Source of the DNA: an uncultured Tenacibaculum sp.
GTDB taxonomy: Bacteria > Bacteroidota > Bacteroidia > Flavobacteriales > Flavobacteriaceae
Direction of reading: 5' to 3'
Length of the DNA stretch: 64,000 nt
Assembly: GCF_947502995.1 (NCBI RefSeq)
Contig: NZ_CANNBW010000019.1
Location: 42,898 to 106,897, forward strand
Of the stretch, positions 26,466-35,319 are shown one piece after another (position 1 is the stretch's first letter; each line of letters begins with the position of its first letter). The position numbers and the translations under genes are program-made. Below the pieces are notes generated by a model. That model worked only from the letters and a program-made list of their open reading frames with translations, did no database searches and was not told the DNA's origin.

Positions 26466-27668
26466 TTAATTATTTCTGATTTCTGATAATAAATTATTTA
26501 ATCTTTCTTCTGGTGATTTTGCAGATATAAGTATATCTGGTATTGTTTTAGTTTCTTCATTAGCACTACCATCTGGATTTAAGCCCATTTCTCCTGTAAA
26601 CCTTACTACTAAACCACTATTAGGCAGAGTTAATAAAAGAGGATCAGTTCCTACTCCATCTCCGTTGGTGCGTTCCCCAATTACCATTCCGATTTTAGTT
26701 GTTTTAAAAAAATGTGCTAAAGCTTCTGCACTTGAGTAAACTTCTTTATCTACTAATAAAAAAACTTTTCCTTGATACCTTTGATTTGATTTAGGATTTA
26801 TCTTGTGTTTAGTTGAATAAATTAAATATTCTTGAGATTTTAATTCCTGAGGTATTTTTTCTAAACCTAAATCTTTATAGCTACCATTTTTCTTAAAATA
26901 ATCCGGTTTAAACCTTTTAATTCTTTCAGAGGTTTTATATCCATAATTAACAGTATATTTTAAAGTATCTTTAATTAAATAACTTATAATATTATCTGAC
27001 CAATAACTTGTATCACCTCCTTTATTTCCTTGAATATCGATGATTAAACTCGAATAATCATTAAGTTTATTTTGAAAAAATATCTGCAACTTTTCGGAAT
27101 CTTGCTCTATTAGATCGTAACTAAAAGACCTTATCTTTATAATAGCAATGGAGTCTTCCTTTTTCTCGTCTACAATTAAATTAACCTCTTTTTCAGTTTC
27201 TTTTAAATTTTTATTAGATACTTCTATTTTTTTTAACTCTTTGTCAATTAAGCTCCAATAATTAGTTTTAATTGTGTTTGTTTTTTCTAATTCTTCAACA
27301 TAAGCTTTATAAAGACCATATTTTTTAAAGCCTCGTTGATAAGCTTTTAAAAAATAATCATAAATTAAAGTAGGATAAATATCGGTATGATCGTTATTTA
27401 AATCATCTAGAATTTCATTGATTGCATTTAAAAACTCTTTGTCATTTTTAGTTTTTAATACATTATCTAAATAGAGATTTTTATTCGACAACCAATCTAT
27501 ATTATTTAGTCTTTTGTTAATATGAAAATACGGATAAGATTCTTTTAACTCTTTGTACAAAAACTCAAAATCTTCAATTTTCTCCTTTGTGGTTAATTGT
27601 GAACTTTTTTTTTCACAACCTAAGTTGGCTATCACAATCAAAAAAAACACTACTATTTTTCTCATCAT
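26466..27668 (-). CDS. S41-family peptidase, lipoprotein
   Basis: A 400-residue exported protease-like protein. A lipoprotein signal ends at Cys18 (IANLGC). The S41 (C-terminal processing / tail-specific) core has strand IIDIQGNKGGDT (about 208-220) and the catalytic-serine segment VYSSAEALAHFF (about 310-321), followed by GERTNGDG. No PDZ domain is evident, so it resembles the PDZ-less S41 lipoproteins common in Bacteroidetes. It is upstream of, and probably cotranscribed with, the propeller kinase, and its promoter has the clearest pair of 21-bp-spaced boxes. It may process or shed surface signals sensed by the kinase (inference). Confidence 0.85.
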   Translation of the reverse strand: MMRKIVVFFLIVIANLGCEKKSSQLTTKEKIEDFEFLYKELKESYPYFHINKRLNNIDWLSNKNLYLDNVLKTKNDKEFLNAINEILDDLNNDHTDIYPTLIYDYFLKAYQRGFKKYGLYKAYVEELEKTNTIKTNYWSLIDKELKKIEVSNKNLKETEKEVNLIVDEKKEDSIAIIKIRSFSYDLIEQDSEKLQIFFQNKLNDYSSLIIDIQGNKGGDTSYWSDNIISYLIKDTLKYTVNYGYKTSERIKRFKPDYFKKNGSYKDLGLEKIPQELKSQEYLIYSTKHKINPKSNQRYQGKVFLLVDKEVYSSAEALAHFFKTTKIGMVIGERTNGDGVGTDPLLLTLPNSGLVVRFTGEMGLNPDGSANEETKTIPDILISAKSPEERLNNLLSEIRNN

Positions 27669-27735
27669 TTAAGTAATTATTTAATCCTAATAAAACCTTA
27701 ATAACTGAAAAATGCATCAACAATAGATTTATATA

Positions 27736-27768
27736 TTTCCTAATGTCAAATTTATGTTTCCTAATGTC
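27736..27768 (-). promoter_or_regulatory. Paired 21-bp-spaced boxes upstream of the S41 peptidase
   Basis: An identical 12-mer, TTTCCTAATGTC (plus-strand reading), occurs at 27736-27747 and 27757-27768, exactly 21 bases apart and 68-100 bases before the start at 27668. It is the strongest example of the box pair seen at three promoters of this island. Confidence 0.6.
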
Positions 27769-27781
27769 TATTTTTATTCAA

Positions 27782-27818
27782 AAAAGAGGGTTGTTCTAAA
27801 TTAGAACAACCCTCTTTT
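27782..27818. terminator. Strong terminator after dnaK
   Basis: Arms AAAAGAGGGTTGTTCTAA (27782-27799) and its exact complement (27801-27818) form an 18-bp stem with a single unpaired central base, flanked by A-run and T-run. It ends the dnaK transcript about 22 bases after the stop. Confidence 0.85.
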
Positions 27819-27840
27819 AAATTTATGTAAAAGTTGTGAA

Positions 27841-29748
27841 TTACTTCACTTCTTCGAAATCTACATCTTCTACATTATCATTGCTATCCGCTTGCGCATT
27901 TGCTCCAGCATCAGCTTGAGGTCCACCTGCAGCTCCACCAGCTTGTTGTTGTGCAGCATACATTTCTTCAGACGCAACTTTCCATGCTTCATTAATTTTC
28001 TCCATTGCAGCATCAATTTGTGCTAAATCTTTACTCTCATGAGCTTTCTTTAACTCTTCTAAAGCTGACTCAATTGGAGCTTTTTTATCTGCTGATAACT
28101 TATCACCAAACTCTTTTAATTGCTTTTCTGTTTGGAAAATCATAGAGTCTGCTCCGTTAATTTTATCTGCAGTTTCTTTAGCTTTAGCATCAGCTTCTGC
28201 ATTTGCTTCAGCATCAGCTTTCATTTTTTGGATTTCCTCATCAGTTAATCCAGAAGAAGCTTCAATACGAATATCTTGCTTTTTACCAGTAGCTTTATCA
28301 GCAGCAGAAACATTAATAATTCCATTCGCATCGATATCAAATGTTACTTCGATTTGAGGAACACCTCTTGGTGCTGGAGGAATATCAGCTAATTGGAAAC
28401 GTCCAATTGTTTTATTATCAGCTGCCATTGCTCTCTCTCCTTGTAACACGTGAATATCTACAGAAGGTTGGTTATCTACAGCTGTAGAGAATACTTGTGA
28501 TTTCTTAGTTGGAATAGTTGTATTCGCTTCAATTAACTTCGTGAATACATTACCCATTGTTTCAATTCCTAATGATAAAGGTGTAACATCTAATAATAAT
28601 ACATCTTTTACATCTCCTGTTAAAACTCCTCCTTGAATTGCAGCTCCTAAAGAAACTACCTCATCTGGATTTACTCCTTTACTTGGAGATTTTCCGAAGA
28701 ATTTTTCTACAGCTTCCTGAATTGCAGGAATACGAGTAGAACCTCCTACTAAGATTACTTCATCAATATCAGAAGTACTTAAATCTGCATTTCTTAAAGC
28801 AGTTTGACATGGCTCTATAGTTCTCTTTACTAAATCGTCGATTAACTGCTCAAATTTTGCTCTACTTAATGTACGCACTAAGTGTTTAGGTCCGCTAGCA
28901 GTAGCTGTAATATAAGGTAAGTTAATCTCAGTAGATGTAGTACTAGATAATTCTATTTTTGCCTTTTCAGAAGCTTCTTTTAAACGCTGTAAAGCCATAG
29001 GATCCTTACGTAAATCCATATTCTCTTCAGCTTTAAACTCCTCTGCTAACCAATTAATGATTTTTTCATCAACATCATCTCCTCCTAAGTGAGTATCTCC
29101 ATCAGTTGCTAATACTTCAAATACTCCATCTCCTAATTCTAAGATAGATACATCATGTGTACCTCCACCGAAATCAAATACTACAATTTTCTTATCAGAA
29201 TCAGCCTTATCTAAACCATAAGCTAAAGCAGCTGCAGTAGGTTCGTTAATAATACGACGAACTTTTAATCCTGCAATCTCTCCTGCTTCTTTTGTAGCCT
29301 GACGTTGAGCATCGTTAAAATAAGCTGGAACTGTAATTACTGCTTCAGCAACATCTTGCCCTAAGTAATCTTCAGCAGTTTTCTTCATTTTTTGTAACAC
29401 CATTGCAGAAATTTCTTGCGGTGTATACAAACGATCGTCAATCTTTACACGAGGTGTATCGTTATCTCCTTTTACTACTTCGTAAGGTACCCTTTCTGCT
29501 TCTTGTAAACTTTCAGAATATTTATTTCCCATAAAACGTTTAACAGAATAAACCGTTTTAGTTGGGTTAGTTACTGCCTGACGTTTTGCTGGGTCTCCAA
29601 CCTTACGTTCTCCTCCTTCTACGAAAGCAACAACAGAAGGTGTAGTTCTTTTTCCTTCTGAATTAGGAATTACTACTGGCTCATTACCTTCCATTACAGA
29701 AACGCATGAGTTGGTAGTACCTAAATCTATTCCTATAATTTTACTCAT
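27841..29748 (-). CDS. dnaK: Hsp70 chaperone DnaK
   Basis: A 635-residue ATP-dependent chaperone. The N-terminal ATPase domain has [11 protein letters not shown] (residues 5-15), [11 protein letters not shown] and GGSTRIP. The substrate-binding domain follows from about 385 ([13 protein letters not shown]), then a helical lid and a Gln/Gly/Ala-rich linker to the conserved acidic tail VEDVDFEEV. Length and composition are normal. grpE and dnaJ are not adjacent, and the gene stands alone with a strong terminator. Three TGACAGT direct repeats lie upstream and might be regulatory. Confidence 0.97.
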   Translation of the reverse strand: MSKIIGIDLGTTNSCVSVMEGNEPVVIPNSEGKRTTPSVVAFVEGGERKVGDPAKRQAVTNPTKTVYSVKRFMGNKYSESLQEAERVPYEVVKGDNDTPRVKIDDRLYTPQEISAMVLQKMKKTAEDYLGQDVAEAVITVPAYFNDAQRQATKEAGEIAGLKVRRIINEPTAAALAYGLDKADSDKKIVVFDFGGGTHDVSILELGDGVFEVLATDGDTHLGGDDVDEKIINWLAEEFKAEENMDLRKDPMALQRLKEASEKAKIELSSTTSTEINLPYITATASGPKHLVRTLSRAKFEQLIDDLVKRTIEPCQTALRNADLSTSDIDEVILVGGSTRIPAIQEAVEKFFGKSPSKGVNPDEVVSLGAAIQGGVLTGDVKDVLLLDVTPLSLGIETMGNVFTKLIEANTTIPTKKSQVFSTAVDNQPSVDIHVLQGERAMAADNKTIGRFQLADIPPAPRGVPQIEVTFDIDANGIINVSAADKATGKKQDIRIEASSGLTDEEIQKMKADAEANAEADAKAKETADKINGADSMIFQTEKQLKEFGDKLSADKKAPIESALEELKKAHESKDLAQIDAAMEKINEAWKVASEEMYAAQQQAGGAAGGPQADAGANAQADSNDNVEDVDFEEVK

Positions 29749-29833
29749 AACTTTATAATCGATTTTATTTTTAATCTAAATTTTACGAGTAGAAATAGTC
29801 AAAGGTTATGCCATTAGAAAAAAACTATTGTTT

Positions 29834-29871
29834 TGACAGTAATCGATAAATTTTAATGACAGTGTGACAGT
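29834..29871 (-). promoter_or_regulatory. Three TGACAGT direct repeats upstream of dnaK
   Basis: TGACAGT occurs at 29834-29840, 29857-29863 and 29865-29871, 86-123 bases before the dnaK start and also just past the NUDIX stop codon. Spacing is 23 and 8 bases. No CIRCE element was seen. Confidence 0.3.
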
Positions 29872-29879
29872 ATTTAGTT

Positions 29880-30479
29880 TTATAATTTGTAGTATTCTTC
29901 TAGAACGCTTCTAACATTGGCATATGTATTCTGTAAAGCTGCTTTTACTTGAGAAGGATTTTTAAATTTAACTCTTTTAATTCCTTCTTCTAACAAAGGT
30001 GTTAGTTTACCAGAATAATCTGTATACATTAAATACCAATATATTTTCTTTAATCTTAATTTCTTTTCGTGATAGTAGAAATGATAAGTATTAAGTAAAA
30101 ATTTTTTTATAATAACATTATTTATTCCACACTCTTCCTCCACTTCTCTGACAGCAGTTTCTTCAATATCTTCATTTCCATGAATTCTTCCTTTAGGCAA
30201 ATCCCATTTCCTTGCTCTAAAAATAAATAAAAGCTCTTCTTTAGCATTGCACACTAGTCCACCACCTGCTTTAATCATGTTATATTGATTGCAGAATTGT
30301 TTCCAATCGTTTTCTATATCTTCAGAATATAGGTATACACCTTTTAATTTACCTGTTTTTACCTGCTTTATAACACTACGTATTACAATATCTTTGACGT
30401 TTAATAAAGAAAAATTTTCTTCATTTTTTAGTGAAGAAGTAAATATTATAGGTCGATCATTCACAAAAACTTTATACAT
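29880..30479 (-). CDS. NUDIX hydrolase
   Basis: A 199-residue protein with an intact Nudix box at about residues 97-119 (GRIHGNEDIEETAV then REVEEECGI), the Mg-binding catalytic helix that cleaves nucleoside diphosphates linked to a moiety X. The substrate cannot be told from sequence. The preceding KWDLPKG and YYHEKKLRLKKIYWYLM segments match a Bacteroidetes clade that precedes pyrE. I chose the ATG at 30479; the longer frame to 30551 would run back through the pyrE start. The gene diverges from pyrE with seven bases between the two start codons. Confidence 0.88.
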   Translation of the reverse strand: MYKVFVNDRPIIFTSSLKNEENFSLLNVKDIVIRSVIKQVKTGKLKGVYLYSEDIENDWKQFCNQYNMIKAGGGLVCNAKEELLFIFRARKWDLPKGRIHGNEDIEETAVREVEEECGINNVIIKKFLLNTYHFYYHEKKLRLKKIYWYLMYTDYSGKLTPLLEEGIKRVKFKNPSQVKAALQNTYANVRSVLEEYYKL

Positions 30480-30505
30480 TTGCGCTATGATTTTAAACAA
30501 AGATA
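30475..30505. promoter_or_regulatory. Overlapping divergent promoters of the NUDIX gene and pyrE
   Basis: The plus strand has TACATTTG at 30475-30482, five bases before the pyrE ATG (30487). The minus strand has TATCTTTG at 30505-30498, inside pyrE and 19 bases before the NUDIX ATG. Both match TAnnTTTG. The first covers the NUDIX start codon. pyrE RNA would begin at or within a base or two of its ATG. Confidence 0.55.
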
Positions 30506-31128
30506 CTGCAAAAAAAACTGCTGAACTTCTTTTGCAGATTAAAGCCATCAAACTAAGTCCAAATGAGCCTTTTACATGGGCTTCTGGTTGGAAATCTCCA
30601 ATTTATTGTGATAACAGAGTCACACTCTCTTATCCACCGGTAAGAAACTTCTTAAAGGAAAAAATAGCGAAACTAATTGAAGAGAAATATGGAAAACCAG
30701 ATGTAATCGCAGGTGTTGCTACAGGTGCTATTGCAATTGGAGTATTAGTTGCACAGGAATTAGGTCTTCCTTTTGTTTATGTAAGACCAGAACCAAAAAA
30801 ACATGGCCGTAAAAATCAAATTGAAGGTTTTTTAGAAAGTGGACAAAATGTTGTCGTTGTAGAAGATTTAATAAGTACTGGAAAAAGCAGTTTAAATGCT
30901 ATTAAAGCTTTAAAAGAAGCAAATGCTACTGTTAAAGGTATGGTTGCTATTTTTTCTTATGGATTTTCTATTGCAGAAGAAACATTCAGTGAATATAATT
31001 TAGATTTTTCTACGCTTAGTAATTATGAAAACTTACTAGAACAAGCTTTAGAAAGTAATTATATTACTCAAAAAGAATTACAAACCCTAGGAAATTGGAG
31101 ATTAAATCCAAGTGAATGGGAACAATAA
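30487..31128 (+). CDS. pyrE: Orotate phosphoribosyltransferase
   Basis: A 213-residue enzyme joining orotate to PRPP to give orotidine 5'-monophosphate in pyrimidine synthesis. The PRPP-binding signature VVVVEDLISTGKS lies at about 121-133, and the substrate loop YVRPEPKKHGRKNQIEG is intact. The start at 30487 gives the usual N-terminus; the frame runs upstream to 30289 but that part is antisense to the NUDIX gene. The SRPBCC gene follows after 32 bases and is probably cotranscribed. The promoter position implies a leaderless mRNA. Confidence 0.95.
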   Translation: MILNKDTAKKTAELLLQIKAIKLSPNEPFTWASGWKSPIYCDNRVTLSYPPVRNFLKEKIAKLIEEKYGKPDVIAGVATGAIAIGVLVAQELGLPFVYVRPEPKKHGRKNQIEGFLESGQNVVVVEDLISTGKSSLNAIKALKEANATVKGMVAIFSYGFSIAEETFSEYNLDFSTLSNYENLLEQALESNYITQKELQTLGNWRLNPSEWEQ

Positions 31129-31160
31129 TTATATATTGATCATTTAAATCTACCATAAAA

Positions 31161-31550
31161 ATGAATATTGAAGGAAATAACGTTAATGTAAATAAATCTC
31201 AAAAAGATTTGTACGAGTTTTTAGTTCAGTTAGAGAACTTTAAAGTATTAATGCCAGAAAATACTGAAAAGTTTGAAGTAGACGGAGAATCTTTCATTTT
31301 TGGTTTAAAAGGTATGCCAGAAATTAGATTAGTGATGAAAGAAAAAACTGAATACTCAAATGTTACTTTAGGAGCAGCAAGTAGCAAATTACCTTTTACT
31401 TTATCAGCAGATATACAAGAAGTATCTGATAGTGAAAGTAATGTTCAGTTAAAATTTGAAAGTAGCTTTAACCCTATGATGGCTATGATGGTAAAAAAAC
31501 CATTAACTAACTTTATTAATACACTTACTGAAAATTTAGGAAAACTATAA
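31161..31550 (+). CDS. SRPBCC/START-like small protein
   Basis: A 129-residue cytoplasmic protein with the START/Bet v 1-like pattern: an N-terminal strand, a helix (KDLYEFLVQLENFKVLMP), several antiparallel strands and a long C-terminal helix (MMAMMVKKPLTNFINTLTENLGKL). The fold encloses a hydrophobic pocket, but no ligand can be assigned. This small SRPBCC protein commonly follows pyrE in flavobacteria. It converges on birA with one base between the stop codons. Confidence 0.7.
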   Translation: MNIEGNNVNVNKSQKDLYEFLVQLENFKVLMPENTEKFEVDGESFIFGLKGMPEIRLVMKEKTEYSNVTLGAASSKLPFTLSADIQEVSDSESNVQLKFESSFNPMMAMMVKKPLTNFINTLTENLGKL

Positions 31551-31551
31551 A

Positions 31552-32286
31552 TTACACGAAAGTAACTTCTTTTAAATGGAACGATCGTATTGTTTCATCA
31601 GCAAGTTCTATCAGTAGTTTTCCATTAGAAGTATCTACTTCTAATATTTTACCCATAAAAACAACATCTTTATCATCTTTAAACATGCTAGGGATGTTTT
31701 TTTTATGTAAAACATTATGATACTCGTTTTTTAAAACCTCATATTGTTTTGTCGATAATAAAAGAACTTTTTCTTCAATTTTTTTTACAACATTAAATAA
31801 AACATCATCTATTGCAGCTGATTCCCCTGTAATATTTTTAATTGAAGCTGCATTGGGTATCTCATCAGAAAAGCTATTTTGATTAACGTTGATACCTATA
31901 CCAACAATTGTGGCATCTATCTTATTACCTTTTAAAATATTTTCAATTAAAATCCCACAAACTTTCTTTTTCCCTGACAGAATGTCGTTTGGCCATTTAA
32001 TATCTAAATTTGGCAGTCCAAAACTAGATAAAGCTTCATGTATAGCTATTGCAATAGCAAAATTTAAATATACTTGTTTACTAATTGGAAAGTCTGAAAA
32101 AGTAATATAAACACTACATAACAGGTTTTTATTAGGTTCAGAAATCCATTTTGTATTCATTTGCCCTCTGCCAGAAGTTTGTTTATCAGTTACAACAACA
32201 GTGTAGTTTGGAAGGTCTGAATTTACTGACAATTCTTTCAAAAAAGAGTTGGTAGACTCAGTGGCATCAAGTTTGATTATATTCAT
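31552..32286 (-). CDS. birA: Biotin-[acetyl-CoA-carboxylase] ligase
   Basis: A 244-residue class I biotin protein ligase that activates biotin to biotinyl-AMP and attaches it to the carboxylase carrier domain. The biotin-binding loop reads GRGQMNTKW (from residue 39), followed by KWPNDIL (about 99) and GIGINVN. There is no N-terminal winged-helix domain, so it cannot act as the biotin-operon repressor found in E. coli BirA. It diverges from rsfS across 87 bases. Confidence 0.92.
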   Translation of the reverse strand: MNIIKLDATESTNSFLKELSVNSDLPNYTVVVTDKQTSGRGQMNTKWISEPNKNLLCSVYITFSDFPISKQVYLNFAIAIAIHEALSSFGLPNLDIKWPNDILSGKKKVCGILIENILKGNKIDATIVGIGINVNQNSFSDEIPNAASIKNITGESAAIDDVLFNVVKKIEEKVLLLSTKQYEVLKNEYHNVLHKKNIPSMFKDDKDVVFMGKILEVDTSNGKLLIELADETIRSFHLKEVTFV

Positions 32287-32345
32287 ACACGATTAATAAT
32301 AATGAACTCGTGTCAATATTACGTAAATTACTCACAAAAAAGTAA

Positions 32346-32353
32346 TAACTTTG
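32346..32353 (+). promoter_or_regulatory. Bacteroidetes-type -7 element of the rsfS-ftsH operon
   Basis: TAACTTTG matches TAnnTTTG and lies 20 bases before the rsfS start codon at 32374. Confidence 0.5.
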
Positions 32354-32373
32354 CTAAAAACTAAAAATATTTA

Positions 32374-32742
32374 ATGACAAAAACTCAAGCAAGTACAGAC
32401 GATTTAATCGCTACAATAATCAAAGGGATAGACGATGTTAAGGGAGAAGATATTCAATTACTAGACTTAAGAGATATCGAGAATACAGTATGTGATTATT
32501 TTGTAATTTGCACAGGAAATTCTAATACTCAAGTAAATGCTATATCTGGTTCGGTACAAAAAGTAGTTAGTAAAGAACTCAAAGACAAACCTTTTAATGT
32601 TGAAGGTCAAGGAAACTCAGAATGGGTTTTAATGGATTATGTAAATGTTGTTGTTCATATTTTCCAAAAACACGTTAGAGATTATTACGACATAGAAAGT
32701 CTTTGGGGGGATGCTAAAATTACCGAGATTAACCCCGCATAA
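32374..32742 (+). CDS. rsfS: Ribosome silencing factor RsfS
   Basis: A 122-residue Iojap/RsfS protein. It binds ribosomal protein uL14 on the large subunit and blocks subunit joining, lowering translation in poor conditions. The central DYFVICTGNSNTQVNAI segment and the C-terminal MDYVNVVVHIFQKHVRDYYDIESLWGDA (in parts) are family hallmarks. It is the first gene of the rsfS-ftsH-LUD-cdsA-ACBP run. Confidence 0.95.
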   Translation: MTKTQASTDDLIATIIKGIDDVKGEDIQLLDLRDIENTVCDYFVICTGNSNTQVNAISGSVQKVVSKELKDKPFNVEGQGNSEWVLMDYVNVVVHIFQKHVRDYYDIESLWGDAKITEINPA

Positions 32743-32766
32743 TTCTATAATTTTTCACCTACACTT

Positions 32767-34710
32767 ATGAGCGAAAAGAAAAAAAACACTTCAAACTTTA
32801 ATCTAGGCTCGAACTGGATTTATATAATATTAATTTTATTCTTAGTAGGGATGACTCTTTTTGGTAGATCTAGCGGATTTACAGAAGGAAAAGACTTATC
32901 TTCTATTGCTTTTAATGAAATTTTAAATGACAATGATATTGATAAAGTTCTTATTTTAAATAATTCAAGAGCTGAGATATATATCAAAGAAGAAGCTATA
33001 AAAGCTAAAGAAAAATATGGTAAAATTGTAAAAAATCCATTTTACAGAAAAGGTAGCCCTCTTTATGAATACAACTTTGGTGATCTTCAAAATTTTGAAA
33101 ATAAAATAGAGCGTGCTAAAGAAAAGAATAATTTATCATTAGACTATCAGTACAAAGAAAGAACAAGTATTTTAGATACTGTTTTAGGTTTTTTACCTTT
33201 CATTTTATTAATCGCTATCTGGTTATTCTTCATGAGAAGAATGTCTGGTGGTGGTAGTGGTGCTGGTGGAGGCGGACAGATTTTCAACATTGGAAAATCT
33301 AGAGCTAAATTATTTGATGAAAACACCAAAGTAAAAACTACTTTTAAAAATGTTGCTGGTTTAGAAGGTGCCAAAGAAGAAGTACAAGAAATTGTTGATT
33401 TCTTAAAGAACCCTGATAAATACACTAAATTGGGTGGTAAAATTCCAAAGGGAGCTTTATTAGTAGGACCTCCAGGAACAGGTAAAACTTTATTAGCAAA
33501 AGCAGTAGCTGGTGAGGCTGGAGTACCTTTCTTTTCTCTATCTGGTTCTGATTTTGTTGAAATGTTTGTTGGTGTTGGTGCCTCACGTGTGCGTGATTTA
33601 TTTAAACAAGCTACACAAAAATCTCCTTCTATAATTTTTATTGACGAGATTGACGCTATTGGTCGTGCTCGTGGAAAAAATAGTATGACTGGTAGTAACG
33701 ACGAACGTGAAAATACATTAAACCAGTTATTAACTGAAATGGATGGGTTTGGAACTGATACGAACGTTATTGTATTAGCCGCTACAAACCGTGCCGAAAT
33801 CCTTGATAAAGCCTTAATGCGTGCTGGTCGTTTCGATCGTCAGATATATGTTGATTTACCAGACTTACATGAGCGTAAAGAGATTTTTGATGTACATATT
33901 AAACCACTAAAACTTGCAGAAGATGTAAAGCTAGACTTCTTAGCACAACAAACTCCTGGTTTCTCTGGTGCCGATATTGCAAATTTATGTAACGAAGCTG
34001 CTTTAATTGCTGCCCGAAACAATAAAACTGCTATACACCACCAAGACTTTATGGATGCTGTTGACAGAATTGTAGGTGGTTTAGAAAAGAAAAACAAAGT
34101 GATAACTCCTAAAGAAAAGAAAGTTATTGCTTATCACGAAGCTGGGCATGCAACTGTAAGTTGGATGTTAAAATACGCTGCTCCATTAGTTAAAGTTACA
34201 ATCGTTCCTAGAGGACAATCTTTAGGAGCTGCATGGTACTTACCTGAAGAGCGTAAAATTGTACAAACAGAGCAAATGCTTGACGAAATGTGTGCTACAA
34301 TGGGCGGTAGAGCTGCTGAAAAGTTAATTTTTGATAAAATATCTACAGGTGCTTTAAGTGATTTAGAAAAAGTTACTAAACAAGCACGTGCTATGGTTAC
34401 GGTTTATGGATTAAACGATGAAGTTGGTAATGTAACTTATTACGATTCTTCTGGAAATGATTCATTTGTAAAACCATATAGTGAAGAAACTGCTAAAACT
34501 ATCGATAAAGAGATTTCTAAAATTATTGAAGGACAATATCAAAGAGCAATAGAAATCTTAGATCAGCATAAAGACAAATTAGATATTTTAGCACAAAAAC
34601 TTCTAGAGAAAGAAGTTATTTTTAAAGATGATTTAATAGAAATTTTCGGTAAGAGACCTTTTGAAAAAGATGAAAAAATATCTGATGAATTAAACTCTAC
34701 TGAAGAATAG
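32767..34710 (+). CDS. ftsH: ATP-dependent zinc metalloprotease FtsH
   Basis: A 647-residue membrane protease that unfolds and degrades membrane and cytosolic proteins. Two membrane helices (about 18-35 and 138-157) flank a periplasmic part. A Gly-rich linker precedes the AAA domain with Walker A GPPGTGKT (about 234-241), Walker B IIFIDEID (about 290-297) and an SRH region. The M41 zinc site is HEAGH (457-461). It is cotranscribed with rsfS 24 bases upstream and a LUD protein 19 bases downstream. Confidence 0.97.
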   Translation: MSEKKKNTSNFNLGSNWIYIILILFLVGMTLFGRSSGFTEGKDLSSIAFNEILNDNDIDKVLILNNSRAEIYIKEEAIKAKEKYGKIVKNPFYRKGSPLYEYNFGDLQNFENKIERAKEKNNLSLDYQYKERTSILDTVLGFLPFILLIAIWLFFMRRMSGGGSGAGGGGQIFNIGKSRAKLFDENTKVKTTFKNVAGLEGAKEEVQEIVDFLKNPDKYTKLGGKIPKGALLVGPPGTGKTLLAKAVAGEAGVPFFSLSGSDFVEMFVGVGASRVRDLFKQATQKSPSIIFIDEIDAIGRARGKNSMTGSNDERENTLNQLLTEMDGFGTDTNVIVLAATNRAEILDKALMRAGRFDRQIYVDLPDLHERKEIFDVHIKPLKLAEDVKLDFLAQQTPGFSGADIANLCNEAALIAARNNKTAIHHQDFMDAVDRIVGGLEKKNKVITPKEKKVIAYHEAGHATVSWMLKYAAPLVKVTIVPRGQSLGAAWYLPEERKIVQTEQMLDEMCATMGGRAAEKLIFDKISTGALSDLEKVTKQARAMVTVYGLNDEVGNVTYYDSSGNDSFVKPYSEETAKTIDKEISKIIEGQYQRAIEILDQHKDKLDILAQKLLEKEVIFKDDLIEIFGKRPFEKDEKISDELNSTEE

Positions 34711-34729
34711 TATAACTAGTAACTTTTAA

Positions 34730-35317
34730 ATGAATTTTTTAAGAAAGTTATTTAATATAGATAAAGAGTCGTCTAATGATAAATTGATAAAAAAACAACC
34801 TGTCAATTTATCATTGGACGATTCTTTTGTACATTATTTTATTAATAAAGGCGGTAAGTTTTTATACAGTACAAAAATTGAAGAAGTCGTTCATAATTTA
34901 AAGCATATTATTGCAGAAAATGGATGGAATGAAATTTCTTGTAATGACATTGATCTGTTAAAACTTACAACCAATATTCCTGTAAAAACAAACGAAAAGT
35001 TAACCAATACAATGCCTATTCTTACAGGGTGTGAACATTTGATTGCTAATTCTGGAGAAATTTTATTTTCTTCTAATCAATTAGGAAGTCAAAAATTAGC
35101 ACAACTGTCTAATGATTTTATTGTATATGCTACCACAAGCCAACTAGTAAAGAATATTGGTGAAGGTTTAACAGGAATTAAAATGAATTTTAAAGGGAAT
35201 ATCCCTACAAATATAAGTTCTATAAAAAATTACTCTATAACAGATTCTAAAGATGATATCTTAGAATTCAATCGTAATTCAAAAAATTTATATTTATTAT
35301 TATTCGAAGATTTGTAA
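34730..35317 (+). CDS. LUD domain (LutC/YkgG-like) protein
   Basis: A 195-residue protein resembling the LUD domain of lactate-utilisation LutB/LutC proteins. The LTGCEHLIANSGEILFSSNQLGSQKLAQLSNDFIVYATTSQLV region (in parts) contains the conserved GEILFS and HIVYA-like strands. There are no iron-sulfur motifs and no lutAB neighbours, so a role in lactate use is doubtful. In Bacteroidetes this gene typically sits between ftsH and cdsA, as here; its role is unknown. It ends 2 bases before cdsA. Confidence 0.75.
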   Translation: MNFLRKLFNIDKESSNDKLIKKQPVNLSLDDSFVHYFINKGGKFLYSTKIEEVVHNLKHIIAENGWNEISCNDIDLLKLTTNIPVKTNEKLTNTMPILTGCEHLIANSGEILFSSNQLGSQKLAQLSNDFIVYATTSQLVKNIGEGLTGIKMNFKGNIPTNISSIKNYSITDSKDDILEFNRNSKNLYLLLFEDL

Positions 35318-35319
35318 TT

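Noticed and set aside
30289..30486. N-terminal extension of PyrE
   Set aside because: It is antisense to the NUDIX coding region, and the family N-terminus begins at 30487.
30480..30551. N-terminal extension of the NUDIX protein
   Set aside because: The extra 24 codons are antisense to the pyrE start and would hide the NUDIX promoter. The ATG at 30479 fits the family better.
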